Source: Xanthostigma xanthostigma
Taxonomy: Eukaryota > Arthropoda > Insecta > Raphidioptera > Raphidiidae
Assembly (NCBI GenBank): GCA_963575645.1
Contig: OY754464.1
Span: 8,680,001 to 8,744,000, forward strand
Direction of reading: 5' to 3'
DNA: 64,000 bases
The notes under the pieces were generated by a model. That model searched no databases. It saw only the letters and a list, made by a program, of their open reading frames with translations, and was not told the origin of the DNA. The position numbers were made by a program, and so were the translations under genes. Positions 35,926-47,896 of this stretch are shown piece after piece; positions within the stretch are counted from its first letter, which is position 1; each line of letters opens with the position of its first letter.

Positions 35926-36756
35926 GTATATACAGCGTTTTTCATATGCTTTTCATAGGGGGGAATATGTACATTTAAAATCTAAGGTCATTGTCAAATC
36001 AGATTTTTTGAAAACCTTTTCAGCCACCCAGCATTAATAATATGAGTATTATCTATCTCATTCAAGCGCGACCAGTGTACAGGAAAAATAGGCGGCTTGA
36101 TGATATAGGAGTATAAAATATTTGATTTCAGCGAACTTCCGTATACTTGTGCTTACGCAATACAGCTATACATAAGCATAGTGACGTCAAGTCCATACCT
36201 ATTCGATATTATGTTTCTGAACGATTTAGTAGATACCTAGAGGGTTTATTTATTGACTTGTAGTTTCCACGTATAAGCAATATGTCAGCATTAATTTATA
36301 TTCCCAAACACTGCCGATGGCCAGTTTAATACAAACCAAATGACTAACTACTCAAATAAATAATATACAGGGGTTTCCAGCAACTTACGCAACCCACAGG
36401 CAATCGTTAAATGTTGAAAAATGACCACCGACTTGTTTGATAACGTAACTGGTTGCACCTACATTGGATCCGAATTTCTTCCGATCCGATAGAGGTCCAA
36501 TAGGCATGATGACAGTAAAAAAGAATAAAAGAATAAACGGTTTTAAAGAAAAATATATGTTGAAACTTGAAAGTATTCCAAAAAATGATCCAGTGTTAAT
36601 AGATATAGACATTGAGATTAATAAGATTTTTAATAAAATAAAAGTAAAAAATACTGCAATCGGCCATGTTGACTGAAACACCGAATGACGTCACGCCTAT
36701 GTAAATTAAAGAGAATATAATCACTTGAAGTAAATAATCACCGTGTTGTTACCGTT
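35926..36756. other. No gene recognised
   Basis: Two overlapping open frames on opposite strands (36385-36681 minus, 36464-36676 plus) have no domain I recognise. Only one can be real, and both may be chance. Confidence 0.4.
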
Positions 36757-37170
36757 ACAGAGAAAAATACGCTGAATTCAATGAGCGTAATCAAAATTCA
36801 GTATCTCTTTTAGTTTGGAAACTACGGCCATTCGGAGATTTTGTATGATTTTCTTAAAACTGTAAACGCAAATAACTTCTAAACCAAAAGACATACAGAC
36901 GTTTGTTTGTGCTCATTGGATTTAGGCCTTGAAAAAATTGCAAAAATCGAATTCTTTAATATACTTTTTAAATTGATAATGCTTACAGAGAAAAATACGC
37001 TGAATTCAATGAGTATAAGCGACAATCTGTATTTCTTTTAGTTTGGAAACTATACGGCCATTCGAAGGTTTTATATGATTTTTTGAAAACTATAAACGCA
37101 AATAACTTCTAAACCAAAAGACATACAGACGTTTCTTTGCTCATTGGATTCAGCGTGTTTTTTTCTATAA
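36757..37170. repeat. Tandem repeat of about 226 bp with inverted ends
   Basis: ACAGAGAAAAATACGCTGAA occurs at about 36759 and 36985, 226 bp apart, and the following TTTAGTTTGGAAACTA and AAACCAAAAGACATACAGAC blocks repeat in step. The second unit closes with the inverse of its own start (TTCAGCGTGTTTTTTTCTAT). Confidence 0.75.
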
Positions 37171-37260
37171 GCATGATGATTTTGCCAAAGTTCCGAAAGA
37201 TTTCGCTTTTCGTCAAAAATCGCATTTTTTTAAAGGTGCTTACAGAAAAACAGTAACAGC

Positions 37261-37348
37261 TCTCTTAGTAACGCAGTGGTAAGCAGGAAGTCTTTAACAA
37301 TGCTCGTCTGCCACGCAGGCGCCCTGTGATCGATTAATGGCCGATGCA
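37261..37348 (+). pseudogene. Degenerate tRNA-Gly(GCC)-like sequence
   Basis: AATGCTCGTCTGCCACGCAG closely matches the anticodon arm of arthropod tRNA-Gly(GCC), and GGCCGATGCA matches its 3' acceptor end. The 5' side (GCAGTGGTAAG) has an insertion of about 15-20 nt, and the B box is degraded (TGATCGATTAA). It is a pseudogene or SINE head. Confidence 0.5.
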
Positions 37349-38247
37349 ATTATCTTTTTTGCTTTTAAAATTGCAAATAACTCAATTTAGTATATTTTTT
37401 ATTTTTAGAATTGCAAATCACTTGATTATTTTTTTTTATATTGACACATCAAAACTTTTAATGTTCCCGTTAACGTAGAATATTATTTAGCGAGAAATCC
37501 GAAAATCATAAATTTCTGATTTTATATACCTATAGAATTATTACATAACAAATTTAATTTTTATTATTATTATTTTACGGAATACTCAGGGCGCGAGTTC
37601 TACTCGCACTTGTCCGTCGTTTTTTTAGTATTTATGTTCTCTATTTTATGATACAAAAAATGAGTTTATAGAAATAAACATGTGGGTCATTTAAAAAAGC
37701 TGCGTGGATCAGTTTCTGACCCGCGGGTCATAGGTTTGTCATCACTGAATTAAACTATAGTGACCTTGGTAGCATTGAATCTTTTTCTCGGTTGATAAAT
37801 GTTTATTTATGCAATTTATTCCATTTATCTTTCTTAATGACAATGAAATGTTTCAATTACAATAAAACACTTATAATTATTACGTAACAAGATTTAGATG
37901 TCAGAATGAATGCTTCTAATCGCTGTTACATAATATAAAACATACATGATCTTAATTATTCACACACAGACACACACACACACACACACAGAAGTTAGTT
38001 GTTATATAATTTTCAGAGGGCGTAGGAAGGAGCGCGCGCGCTCCGAGGTAAATAATCCCAATGTTCCTTAAATTGTGACGCAGTGGGATTATGGCAGAAG
38101 TGAAACTGACTTGTTAGAGCATGTGTAGAATTAACCGAAGCACACGTTACTTTAATTAATCGAGATTAAATCCCAAGCAACTTGGAATTTATTAGTGTGA
38201 CGGAATTATTTCTATACTTATTTTTGTCTTATCTATACTAATACTAA
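37349..38247. other. No gene seen
   Basis: AT-rich. Contains a CA microsatellite near 37965-37992 and a GCGAGTTCTACTCGCAC block near 37593 that looks repeat-derived. Confidence 0.5.
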
Positions 38248-38997
38248 TCTATACTAATATAGAAAGCAGAAGAGTTTGTTTGTTTGTTTGAACGCGCTAA
38301 TCTCAGGAACTAATGGTTCGAATTGAAAAATTTTTTTTTGTTGGATAGCCCATTTATCGAGGAAGGCTATAGGCTATATAATATCGTGTTGCGACTAATA
38401 GGAGCGGAAAATCAATGAAAAATGTTGCAGAATGTCAGTCAACATTTTTCACCATATACTTATATTCAGGTGAAATGCCCTAACAGAATATACCAATATT
38501 AGCGGCGCACTTAGCGAGTCTCGGTTAGCTAAGTCGGTAGCGCGCTCGACTCTTAATCTCAGGGTCGTGGGTTCGAGCCCCACCTTGGACGAATATGTTT
38601 TTAATGTTTTTTTTTTTTTTTATTTTCTACATTGCTTTTTTCTAAGGCTATCATTTAAATTTATTTTAGTTTTATTTACAACTAATTATTTGAAAACTAT
38701 TACAGTACCGATATATAAAAATAATTTTCCTACAGTGTTTTCAATTAAATATTTATTATATTTTATTAATTATACAGTAATTATTGATTTAAAAGAAATA
38801 ATTATTACTTAAAAAAAATATTTTCATCAAAAATGGAGGTTTGAGTTTAAAATAAGTAATAAAGCAGGGAACTGCCGAAAACTGCAAAACATTTGGACCC
38901 AACATTAAACATTAAACTAAGATGAATTTACGTACTCATGTCCCTTCCTTCCCCATTCGTTCTTTTGCACCCGGGTGAAACCGGACGGGACCGCTAG
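38248..38997 (+). mobile_element. Helitron H3 with tRNA-Lys-like module
   Basis: 5' TCTATACTAATATAGAAAGC after A (a second partial start lies at 38232). 3' end CGGGACCGCTAG before T. It carries the best-preserved tRNA-Lys module of the family and lies head to tail with H4. Confidence 0.85.
38518..38591 (+). pseudogene. tRNA-Lys(CTT)-like segment in Helitron H3
   Basis: A nearly complete cloverleaf is possible: acceptor GTCTCGG against CTTGGAC with one mismatch and wobble pairs, A box TAGCTAAGTCGG, anticodon loop CTCTTAA, and an intact B box GGTTCGAGCCC. No CCA is encoded, as expected for eukaryotic DNA. Because every Helitron sister has it at the same offset, it is called as element-borne. 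Confidence 0.7.
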
Positions 38998-38998
38998 T

Positions 38999-39685
38999 AT
39001 ATTATAAAGCTGAAGAGTTCGTTTGTTTGTTTGGTTGGTTGAACGCGCTAATCTCAGAAACTACTGGTTCGAATTGAAAAAAAATGTTTTTGTTGGATAG
39101 CCCATTTATCGAGGAAGGCTATAAATATCACGTTACGACCAATTGGAGCGGAACATCAATGAAAAATGTGTCAATATGTATCTCAAAATTAGTCCATCCG
39201 ACAAATATTATCAGGTGAATTGCCTTAACTAAATATTGTAATAGTAGCGCGTTACTTTTACAACCCCGGATAGCTCAGTTGGTAGAGCGTAAGACTCTTA
39301 ATGCCAGGGTCTTGGGTTCGAGCCCCACGTCGGCGAATATATTTTTATTTTTTTTATTTTCTACATTGCTTTCTTCTATGGCTTACATTTCAATTTTTTT
39401 TTAATTTTATTACGACTAGTTAAACAACTATAGGTACCTATATAAAACATTTTCCTACAGTGTTTTCAATTAAATATTTATTATATTAAAAGAAATTTAT
39501 TACTTAAAAGAAGTATAAATACTGCTTTTTAACGATAAAAACTTTTGAACGGTAACTCCGATCATTATGAAGTTTGGACACTACGCAACATTCACCTCGG
39601 TAAACTAAGATAAATGTGCGTACTCATGTCCCTTCCTTCCCTATTCGTTCTTTTGCACCCGGGGGAAACCGGACGGGACCGCTAG
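38999..39685 (+). mobile_element. Helitron H4 with tRNA-Lys-like module
   Basis: Directly follows H3. Its first bases are trimmed (ATATTATAAAGCTGAAGAG). The 3' end is CGGGACCGCTAG before T. The tRNA-Lys module is at 39263-39335 (A box TAGCTCAGTTGG, loop CTCTTAA, B box GGTTCGAGCCC). Confidence 0.8.
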
Positions 39686-39837
39686 TTTTTAATAAAAACA
39701 AAACTATGTACAGAATGATTAAGTAATAATAATAATAAATTTTATTTCTTTTGTTTTCAATACAATATAAATCAGTACAATATAAATCTTGAAATATTTT
39801 CCCCCTCACTAGGTAATCATATTACCTGTCTCTGATT

Positions 39838-40065
39838 CTTTTTTTTAACAGCGTGTAGAAATCAAATAGACGAACAAATATTTCAAGTAACTTTTTATCA
39901 AAACTCAAAAATGAAAGAGGAACTGGCTTTTAAAGTTTTATAAAATTTTATTTAACTTTGAGATCGGTCCTGGCGTTATTTTATGCCACTATGGAAATAT
40001 GTTATGTCATTATCAAGTATCTTGATGCTTATTTGAAACTGACGTGTTTATTATTCGAACGACAT
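39838..40065 (+). repeat. Fragment of the TACAGGGTG foldback family
   Basis: One arm and part of the centre of the foldback at 60605 (ACAGCGTGTAGAAATCAAAT, CGGTCCTGGCGTTA, CTATGGAAATA). The ends are missing. Confidence 0.6.
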
Positions 40066-40080
40066 TTTTTTCGTTTTTTT

Positions 40081-40305
40081 ATCTACTTTTATGTGACAAG
40101 TAAAAAAAAAAAATTCTCCTAAGCCCAACTGCTAGTAGTCGAAGTAAGGTATTGTTACATTAACTCTCTCTCTTTCTTATGTAAGTTTGACAATATTACA
40201 TAAAATAGAGAGAGAGAAAGTTAATGGAACAATACTTTATTTCGCCCACCAGCAGTTGCCTTTGGGTGAAAAACTTTTTTTTTCACTTATCACATAAATG
40301 TAGAT
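40081..40305. mobile_element. Foldback MITE with about 100-bp arms
   Basis: Arms run inward from ATCTACTTTTATGTGA and its inverse near 40305. They contain GTTACATTAACTCTCTC and GAGAGAAAGTTAATGGAAC and meet near a TTATGTAA/TTACATAA pair. Confidence 0.7.
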
Positions 40306-41379
40306 AAATAAACGTAAAGTTATGGGAGATTTAAAAAAAGGCGTTTTCCTCCTTCCCTGTCGGTTCTAATTGACCCACCGCGCCCAGCCTCCGGTGCAAA
40401 AAAGATATATTTAGTACATTTGCAATAGCTTCTAGCTGCAATGGTTTTTTAAGAAATGTCATTTACTTTTTCAAAATTTTGCGCACTAAAATGGCGATAT
40501 CTCGAGAACGGGTTGTCTGATCCGACCCGGTCTGGAACTAGCTTACGTGGATTATTTTTATTTTATTGGAACTTTTTTTCTCCGATAATAATAACCGAGT
40601 TATGGGGGGAAAAAAACTGGTTTTCCGGAGCTTTAAAGCGGCATATCCCCCGCCGTCCCCACGGACAGTTAGTCACAAACTATACCAAAATGTCGGGAGA
40701 GCTCTACTCTACAGTTTTTGTAGGAAACGTTTTTCGATTCGAGACATACCGGATTCAAGGCTTTTTTTCTGAATCCACTCCGCACTATTAATAGAAAGTT
40801 GTTGGTTGTGTGTGACCATAAGTATGGTATACAAAAAGTCAATAATAAAAATAATAAAATACACAAAGACAGGTTAAAATTGTACAATTTGGTCATTCAA
40901 GAAATCGTAATTATTATAATAACATTTAGAAATTAAGAATTCTTTAATTTTTTTTAAATTTAGAAAGTGGCAATTAAATATACATAATTTAGTTTCTCGG
41001 GTCACCGCAAGCCACCCTTTAAGCTAGTTTAAATTAAAATAAGAATGCATTTGGCAAGCGTATCAACAGTTCAATTTCAATTACAGTTACAATATATAGC
41101 AACAATTTAGAGAAAAGCACAATACAGATGGATTATTTTAATTAAGTGCCTTGTCTTTAATTCACAAACAACCAATTAGGCAAACATGCAAATGGATATT
41201 AATTCCATCTGTACAATACGGAGTACAGTTATCATTGCAGCAGACTCTTGCCAAAACGATGTTCGTTTATACCTAACCTACCCTGTGTTGTGTTCTTGTG
41301 TCGTTTCTGTGCTTTAACCGTGCAGGACAGGATTAAAGAATTTTTTTTAAAAGATACCAAAAGTATATGTCCACATCTA
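40306..41379. other. No gene recognised
   Basis: A 111-codon open frame at 40456-40791 has no recognisable domain. The remainder is AT-rich. Confidence 0.4.
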
Positions 41380-42001
41380 TCTATACTAATATATAAAGCT
41401 GAAGAGTTTGTTTGTTTGTTTGTTTGGTTGAACGCGCTAATCTCAGGAACTACTGGTTCAAATTGAAAAAAAAAATTGTTGGATATATTATAGTCTATTT
41501 ATCGAGGAGGCTATAGGCTATATAATATTACGCTACGACCAATTGGAGCGGAGCAATAATGAAAAATGTTGCAAAATGTATCTCAAAAATAAAAATAAGC
41601 TTCTATTCATGTGAAATGCACTAACTAGATATACTCATATTAGCGTTGTGAGAACACAACCTCAGGTGGCTCAATCGGTGGAGCATGCGATCGTGGGTTC
41701 GAGCCGCACGTTGGGCGAATATAGGTATTGTTATTTATGTTTTTTTTATTTTCTACATTGCTTTCTTCCAAGGCTTACATTTTTTATTTTAATTTTAATT
41801 AATTAATTTAAAAAAAAATATTAGTTAAAAAAAGTTTAAATACTGCTTTTTATCGACAAAAACTTTTGAACGGTAACTCCGATCATCATTAAATTTGCAC
41901 ATAACATTCATCTCGGTAAACTAAGATGAATGTGTGTACTCATGTTCCTCCCTTCCCCATTCGTTCTTTTACACCCGGGTGAAACCGGACGGGATTGCTA
42001 G
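41380..42001 (+). mobile_element. Helitron H5 with truncated tRNA-like module
   Basis: 5' TCTATACTAATATATAAAGC and 3' CGGGATTGCTAG before G rather than T. The tRNA-like module at 41658-41717 has lost the anticodon arm but keeps GGTTCGAGCC. Confidence 0.8.
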
Positions 42002-42998
42002 TAAATAATAAATATAGAGAGCGCGTAATATACATTTGAGAATATCGCTAGGACCTCGTTTTAACATAAGTCATGCTCGAATAATACGTTCGTTTACGAA
42101 CGAGATACATACATTAATGTTTTAAGACTTTTATTGATGTGCAACATTTAATGGCGCGTTTGATTGGGAGTAAAACCGTGCAACTGACGCAACACTTATA
42201 TAGAAGGACGTTACGTTTGTGTGCGTTGGATTAAACATGGCTTTAGTTGAAGGCGACATCTAGATAACAGGGCGAAATTTAGTTACTAGTATTTCGTTAT
42301 ATGACGGCGCTGTAAGTTATAAATTAAGTTCTTGCTTTAAAAAAAATAAACACTTTAAAATTGAATTATTAATAATTCGCTATAATTTTTTTTCTCTGGA
42401 TGTAATCGTAAGATTTATTTTTTCAGATTTAATAACAACCTTCGATTCCTGCGTGACGCGTTTTTGTGTATGCGTTCGATTATAAGTAGGCTTTTGTTAA
42501 AGTTGACAACTAGACGACATGGTAAAATTTAGTTACAGGGTGAAATTTAGTTACTTACAGGGCGAAATTTAGAATTACTAGAATTTCGCTTCAATTTATG
42601 TTTCCATCTGCCAGGCATCTCAAAACGGCTCACATTTTTTTTTTTTTTTAATAATATTTATATTTTGTTTTGAGGCTTTTTTCGATGAACAATATATTTT
42701 GTTAAAATTAAATACCTCAGGCTATGAAAACAATTCACATTAAAATTGAAAAAGAATGTTGAACAATAAATTACTTCGGTAATTAGTTTTCAAAATTATT
42801 ATTTTTGGCTATGTGTAACTTTTAATTATTACTGTAAGCACCAAACTTGATACATACTTTAAACAAACTTATTTCAAACCCTTTAAATAAAACTTGTTCT
42901 AGACGTTTAACATTTTTTTTAATAAATGTTTTTAAAAAAATATAAAAAATATAAACTGTGCAGTAATATATTACCGTACAGTTTCGGCTCATTTTTCG
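42002..42998. other. No gene seen
   Basis: GGGCGAAATTTAGTTAC occurs at about 42255 with variants near 42525, 42540 and 42560, also present near 21970. The repeat status is unclear. No coding exon. Confidence 0.45.
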
Positions 42999-43590
42999 CA
43001 CTCTACGCGTCAACATGAAGTAATTTATTATTTCTCCCGAATTTAGCAGGGCCCCGAAATTATATATTACTCACGCGTGTTGAATAATAGTATATTGTGC
43101 GACTAGTGAGAGAAGGAGAAGATTCCATGAGCGTGAAATTTTCCGCACGAGCGTAGCGAGTGCGGTAAAACGCACGCGAGTGGAATATTCTCGATCAATG
43201 GTCGCACATAATACTTTATTCAACTAGCAGGAGTAATATGTAATCGGGGCCCTGATAAAAGAGGGAAAAATAATAAATCACTTCATTGATTGACGTACCC
43301 AGCGCCCTCGATGCACACAAGATAGCCATGACTTTCGCTGAATTGCGATGCTGTTTTCATATATACAATACCGCCTACCACGTTCCTATTGGTCCAGAAG
43401 CTGCGTGCAGTTTTTTTTCATTATTTCACGCTTGGGCTTGCTACTGAGTTTCTATTGGTCCAGAAAATTCATTATCACACTGTACGGCTTATTATTAGCA
43501 CTCTACGCGTCAACATGAAGTAATTTATTATTTCTCCCGAATTTAGCAGGGCCCCGAAATTATATATTACTCACGCGTGTTGAATAAATA
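42999..43590. repeat. Compound foldback with a direct third copy of one arm
   Basis: The arm 42999-43103 (CTCTACGCGTCAACATGAAG, CAGGGCCCCGAAATTATATA) is inverted at about 43200-43305 with mismatches and copied in direct orientation at 43502-43590 with near identity. The central loop (43104-43199) can itself fold around GAGTGCGG and CCGCACGAG. Confidence 0.7.
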
Positions 43591-43752
43591 TACCTATTTA
43601 TTTCGAAAAAATCAAACGATAATGACAATACCTACTTGCTTATTAGCTTTTTCATGCGCGAAGCTACTATACTCTCGCTTGAAAATCAGACATTCATCTT
43701 TTATCCTGTTTAGATAAATTTAAATATCCTATAACAATACAATGTAAGTACA
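43591..43752. other. No gene seen
   Basis: Short spacer. Nothing recognised. Confidence 0.4.
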
Positions 43753-43899
43753 TTGCTTCAAGAGAGATTAACCGGTTTGTCGCTGATGTCCATAGAATGT
43801 GATAAGCTCAAAAACATAGATTTTGAAGAAGTGATAAGCGATTTTGACTTTGCCCATCTCAAATCTAGAAGGGTACCCTCCTCAATCATAGATTTTTAA
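43753..43899 (+). pseudogene. hAT transposase C-terminal fragment
   Basis: 48 open codons read LQERLTGLSLMSIECDK and IDFEEVISDFDFAHLKSRR. The Q-RL-GL-LMSIE pattern is the last helix pair of the hAT dimerisation domain. No TIR is seen nearby, and the upstream part is missing. Confidence 0.65.
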
Positions 43900-43948
43900 G
43901 AATTAACCTGTGAATGCTAAAAGAGTTACTTTTGTGGATTATATTATA

Positions 43949-44566
43949 CTAGCGGTCCCGCCCGGTTTCACCCAGGTGCAAAAGAATGAATGGGGAAGGA
44001 AGGGACATGAGTACACACATTCATCTTAGTTTACCGAGATGAATGTTGTGTCCAAATTTCATGATGATCGGAGTTACCGTTCAAAAGTTTTTGTCGATAA
44101 AGAGTAGTATTTAAACTTTTTTTAACTAATAATTTTTTTAAATGAATTAAATAAAATTACTTAAAATAAATTTAAATGTAAGCCTTAGAAGAAAGCAATG
44201 TAAAAAATAAAAAAAAAAATTAAATTAAATTCACCCAACGTGGGGCTCGAACCCACGACCCTGATATTGACAGTCGCATGCGCTACCGATTGATCTACCT
44301 GACGTTGTGTTCTTTCATCACTAATATGAGTATATCTAGTTAGTGCATTTCACATGAATAGAAGCTTATTTTTGAGATACTTTTTGCAACATTTTTCATT
44401 AAAGCTCCGCTCCTAATGGTCGTAGCGTAATATTATATAGCCTATAGCCTTCCTCGGTAAATGGGCTATCCAACAAAAAAAAATTATTCAATTTGAACCA
44501 GTAGTTCCTGAGATTAGCGCGTTCAAACAAACAAACAAACTCTTCAGCTTTATATATTAGTATAGA
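43949..44566 (-). mobile_element. Helitron H6, inverted, with tRNA-like module
   Basis: The CTAG end is at 43949 (CTAGCGGTCCCGCCCGG) and the TC start at 44566. The tRNA-like module at 44232-44305 (minus) has a good B box (GGTTCGAGCCC) and A box (TAGATCAATCGG), but the anticodon loop is CTGTCAA instead of CTCTTAA. Confidence 0.85.
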
Positions 44567-44876
44567 TTATCTATGGTCATAAATAATTCATTTTGCAATA
44601 TTTTTGAACGCAATTTTCGCATTATAAAAACTAAACAATTTCAGTTCAGTGTATATATGATTAGCACGAATGCTGCATCATAAAAGATTGCATAAAACAA
44701 CCAACAAAAATAATGTCCATGTATAACGAAACACCTGACATAGAATTTAATCCATTTCTTATAAAGTTTCTACAAAAAGCCCATTAGCTTAATCACAAAG
44801 CCATCGTTTATTGGCTCATCTCGGAACAATGCTATATCCCAATTAAATTACAGCACCGTGCTTCTTTATACAAATA
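44567..44876. other. No gene seen
   Basis: Nothing recognised. Confidence 0.45.
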
Positions 44877-45281
44877 TGTTACACATGGCTTATTAGATAG
44901 TGATTGTAATTCATAGTTTTAGATCTTATCCAGAAGGAGCGCATTCGCCGCGATTCGTTACGCGCGAATTTATACGCGCGTTGGCGAGGTATTAGGCGCC
45001 AATACATCGCGCGAATTGAAAATACGATTGTAAATCGCGTATAACAGTGGCTAGACATAAGCCATTGAGTTCGAATATAAATTTCTAGAGCGCGTAGATA
45101 AATATTTCTTGTATATATTTCGGTGTTCCTAGTGACTAGTATTATTTTTGTTACATTATTTCTATTTCATTTCCATTATATAAGAGAAAGTACCTAGTTT
45201 TAGTTTGTTTGTTTTGTTAACATTTTATTGTTGTAAATAAATACTTATACCACTACCACATCGAAGAACAGTTTTGTTACA
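44877..45281 (+). mobile_element. Diverged solo LTR
   Basis: Begins TGTTACACATGG and ends GAACAGTTTTGTTACA. The last 80 bp (GTTTTGTTAACATTTTATTG, GTAAATAAATACTT) match the 3' end of the LTR at 61071. The U3 is different and shows CGCGCGAATT-type repeats. The target duplication is unclear. Confidence 0.6.
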
Positions 45282-46393
45282 ATACAAAGGAGGGCAACGG
45301 GACAAAATTTTCACATGACGATAAATCTACTTTATAAGTCAATCATCAAATGATTTTATGAGCATACGAAAGTAGTTAAAAAATTTGTTCTCGTGCTGTT
45401 TTAAATTTGAATATAAAGTTACAAACATGTGTAATTCTATCGTTAAGAATTGAATGTATTAAGTACATTCTATTTTTCCTTCGTTTTCATATCTTCTAGC
45501 GACGGTAAACCAGTCACAAACCGAACGCTTCGACCAGTGGCAAATGCTCGCACGTTGCACGCTCCTTTGGACGCGAAAGATTCGCGGCAAATTCGCCCCT
45601 TCTGGATACAGCCTTAGACCAACGTTCAAAATTGCTTCAATACTAATGTATATCTACGTAAAATCTGTGGCGTGGAAGAGAGAAAGAAAATGTGCGCGCG
45701 CACTGCTCTCTCTCTTGCTCCTACAGTGTGATACAGACAATAGGCCTGCGCACTGTGTCTTAAATATACGAAACGTAACTGGCTATGATCACACTTTTCG
45801 TAACGCTCTCGTCACGCATTCACCAGGACCTATGCCTTGAGTGAAAATGGGTTTAAAGAATGTGTACTGATTTCATTTGAAAACGTTTGGACCGATTTTA
45901 ACTACATAAAGCTATGTAACCCAAACTTAAAATATAAGGCAGTTATTTCCCCTTTACGCTAGGTTCTTATCAAAAAGCCAAGTAACGTAAACGCCGGATT
46001 ATAGAGTAGTTAAACGTTTCGCACGTTGAAGAAAAACGCGAGACTATTCATAATGCTGGAACTACTGACAATCGGATAAACGAGAGTTTACTCTATTCGC
46101 AAGTTAATAATGAAATAACGTTATATTTTTTAGACAAAGTTTAGTTCTGTGGCACACTGCACAAACACTGACTGCCATCTTCTGACAAAGAAACAAAAAA
46201 TGTGTGTGTTTTTTTTTAATAGCACAGCCATCAAATATTCAACTTTAACGTCAGCTCTACACACAAATGTATTTATTTTAATGAGATATTTAATAATGAA
46301 TTTTCGGTTCAACAATTTTGGGTAATGAACTTCAATTATATACCGACTGTCACATAACAATTGAGAAATTTCTCTTGAACTAACAAGAATGGA
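45282..46393. other. No gene recognised
   Basis: A 98-codon open frame (45544-45840) has no domain. Its end (TGATCACACTTTTCG, GTCACGCATTCACCAG) resembles the 3' part of repeat family C, so it is repeat-derived. Confidence 0.4.
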
Positions 46394-46793
46394 GTTTAAA
46401 GATCACTAAAAAAAAGTGTTCATGGGCGCATATAGTCTAAAAACCAATAAATTTTTAGCTACAGATGTGTTTAGCGAGATTTTAGATATAGGGATATCCA
46501 TTGAATTCACAATCTTAAAAAATCCTAAGCTCTAGAAATAAGTTTTCGAGTGCGCTGAATCCGAATATGACATTATTATTTTATACAAGGTAACACCTAC
46601 CAACATTACATAGTTTTCGAGTATTTTGCTATTTCTAAAAAAAGCACAAAAGTTGAACATAGAACATGTTTGTGAATTCAATGGATATATCCCAATATCT
46701 AAAATCTAGATTAAACATATCTGTAGCTAAAAATCTATTGATTTTTAGTCTATGCCCCCATGGACACTTTTTCTTAGTGACCTTTAAACTACA
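46394..46793. mobile_element. Foldback MITE with about 120-bp arms
   Basis: Left arm 46394-46516 (AATTTTTAGCTACAGATGTG, ATCCATTGAATTCACAA) is inverted at 46668-46793 with modest divergence. The spacer is about 150 bp. No coding content. Confidence 0.75.
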
Positions 46794-46942
46794 AAATAAA
46801 ACCTTTTTCGATCAATTTTACCTAGAACCAAATTCCATAAGGTTTGTACGGGGTTCTTTCACACCTTGCTACTATCTTCTCTAAACGAAACTACTCTACC
46901 ACCACAACTGAAATAAACTAGCAATTTTTTCTGCTCTTTTCG

Positions 46943-47727
46943 CTAGGCCGTAGGCAAGGGAGGGGTGGGGTTTAGCCAATCCACCGTTTTACACACAGTA
47001 TCTACTAAAATATATTCGACTCCTTTTTTGGATCTGTAGATTCTACGTTCGGCATCCATCTGAAATGTAACAATGAAGGATGAGTCACAGAAATGCTCCT
47101 TCTCTCTCACTCATCTTTCATTGTTACATTTCATATCATATGCCGCTTTGGCGTTGATCGCAAGTCAGTACAGGGTTAAATAAGTTTTTTAGTAACTAAC
47201 AATTACATTTACAAATAATACGGATTCATGAAAGTGTTTGGTAAACTTGTCAAATCAAACAAGTTTTGAAGAGGAGTGGCGAACGAAGTGGTCAACAATA
47301 GTTGCTGCGGAATGGCCCACTACACCCCTAGAAGCGCTGGACAGCTGTAACGCAGTAATGTTTCCCATGATTCACAAGCTACTGTCAATACTCGTGACGC
47401 TACCTGTGTCGACGGCGACACCATAGCGCACTTTTTCCTCGTTGATGAGGCTAAAAACATTTTTGAGAAACAGCATGGGGCAGTCACGACTGACTGGATT
47501 AGCCTTGATGAGCGTTCATCGTAATGTCGAGATCAGTCCAGAGTTCGTGTCACGCGCTTTATTTCTGGTGACAATCCGCGTCGGTTGCCTTTTAATTAAA
47601 TTTCTTATATATGTTAAATTATACTATAATAACTATATACTATAATTTTACATAAATAAAGTTGTTACTTATTGTCTGGTCCAGAGCTCGACCCCCCCCC
47701 CCAAATGAATTCCTGACTACGGCCTTG
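46943..47727 (+). mobile_element. Old hAT element
   Basis: Left end CTAGGCCGTAGGCAAGGG and right end TGACTACGGCCTTG are degraded CAGGGCCGTA-type TIRs. The flanking octamers TCTTTTCG and TCTTCCCG agree at six of eight positions. The interior holds the transposase C-terminus. Confidence 0.7.
47238..47570 (+). pseudogene. hAT transposase C-terminal domain with premature stop
   Basis: The frame reads FPMIHKLLSILVTLPVSTAT, then TAG where the family has the glutamate of ERSFS. It continues in the same frame with RTFSSLMRLKTFLRNSMGQ and LTGLALMSVHRNVEISPE. This is the hAT dimerisation domain with a single disrupting stop. The catalytic domain is missing. It lies 300 bp from the beat exon. Confidence 0.85.
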
Positions 47728-47896
47728 TCTTCCCGTACAACATTCCTTCTCGCCGACACATTATAACTTCAAATAATTATAATTAGTGTAATGTGAAGTT
47801 TTCTTTCGCTCGAATAAAAAAAAAAACTTTTTAAAAATGTTTAAAACTGTTGATCAGAGTAATAAATAAACATTTAACATAATAGGATGTACTTAC

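Noticed and set aside
37965-37992. CRISPR-like or regulatory array
   Set aside because: Simple CA microsatellite. CRISPR arrays are not expected in a eukaryotic genome.
40456-40791. 111-codon open frame
   Set aside because: No domain and no second copy. An overlapping frame in another phase is similarly long, which suggests low stop density only.
45544-45840. 98-codon open frame
   Set aside because: Its 3' part resembles repeat family C, so it is repeat-derived.
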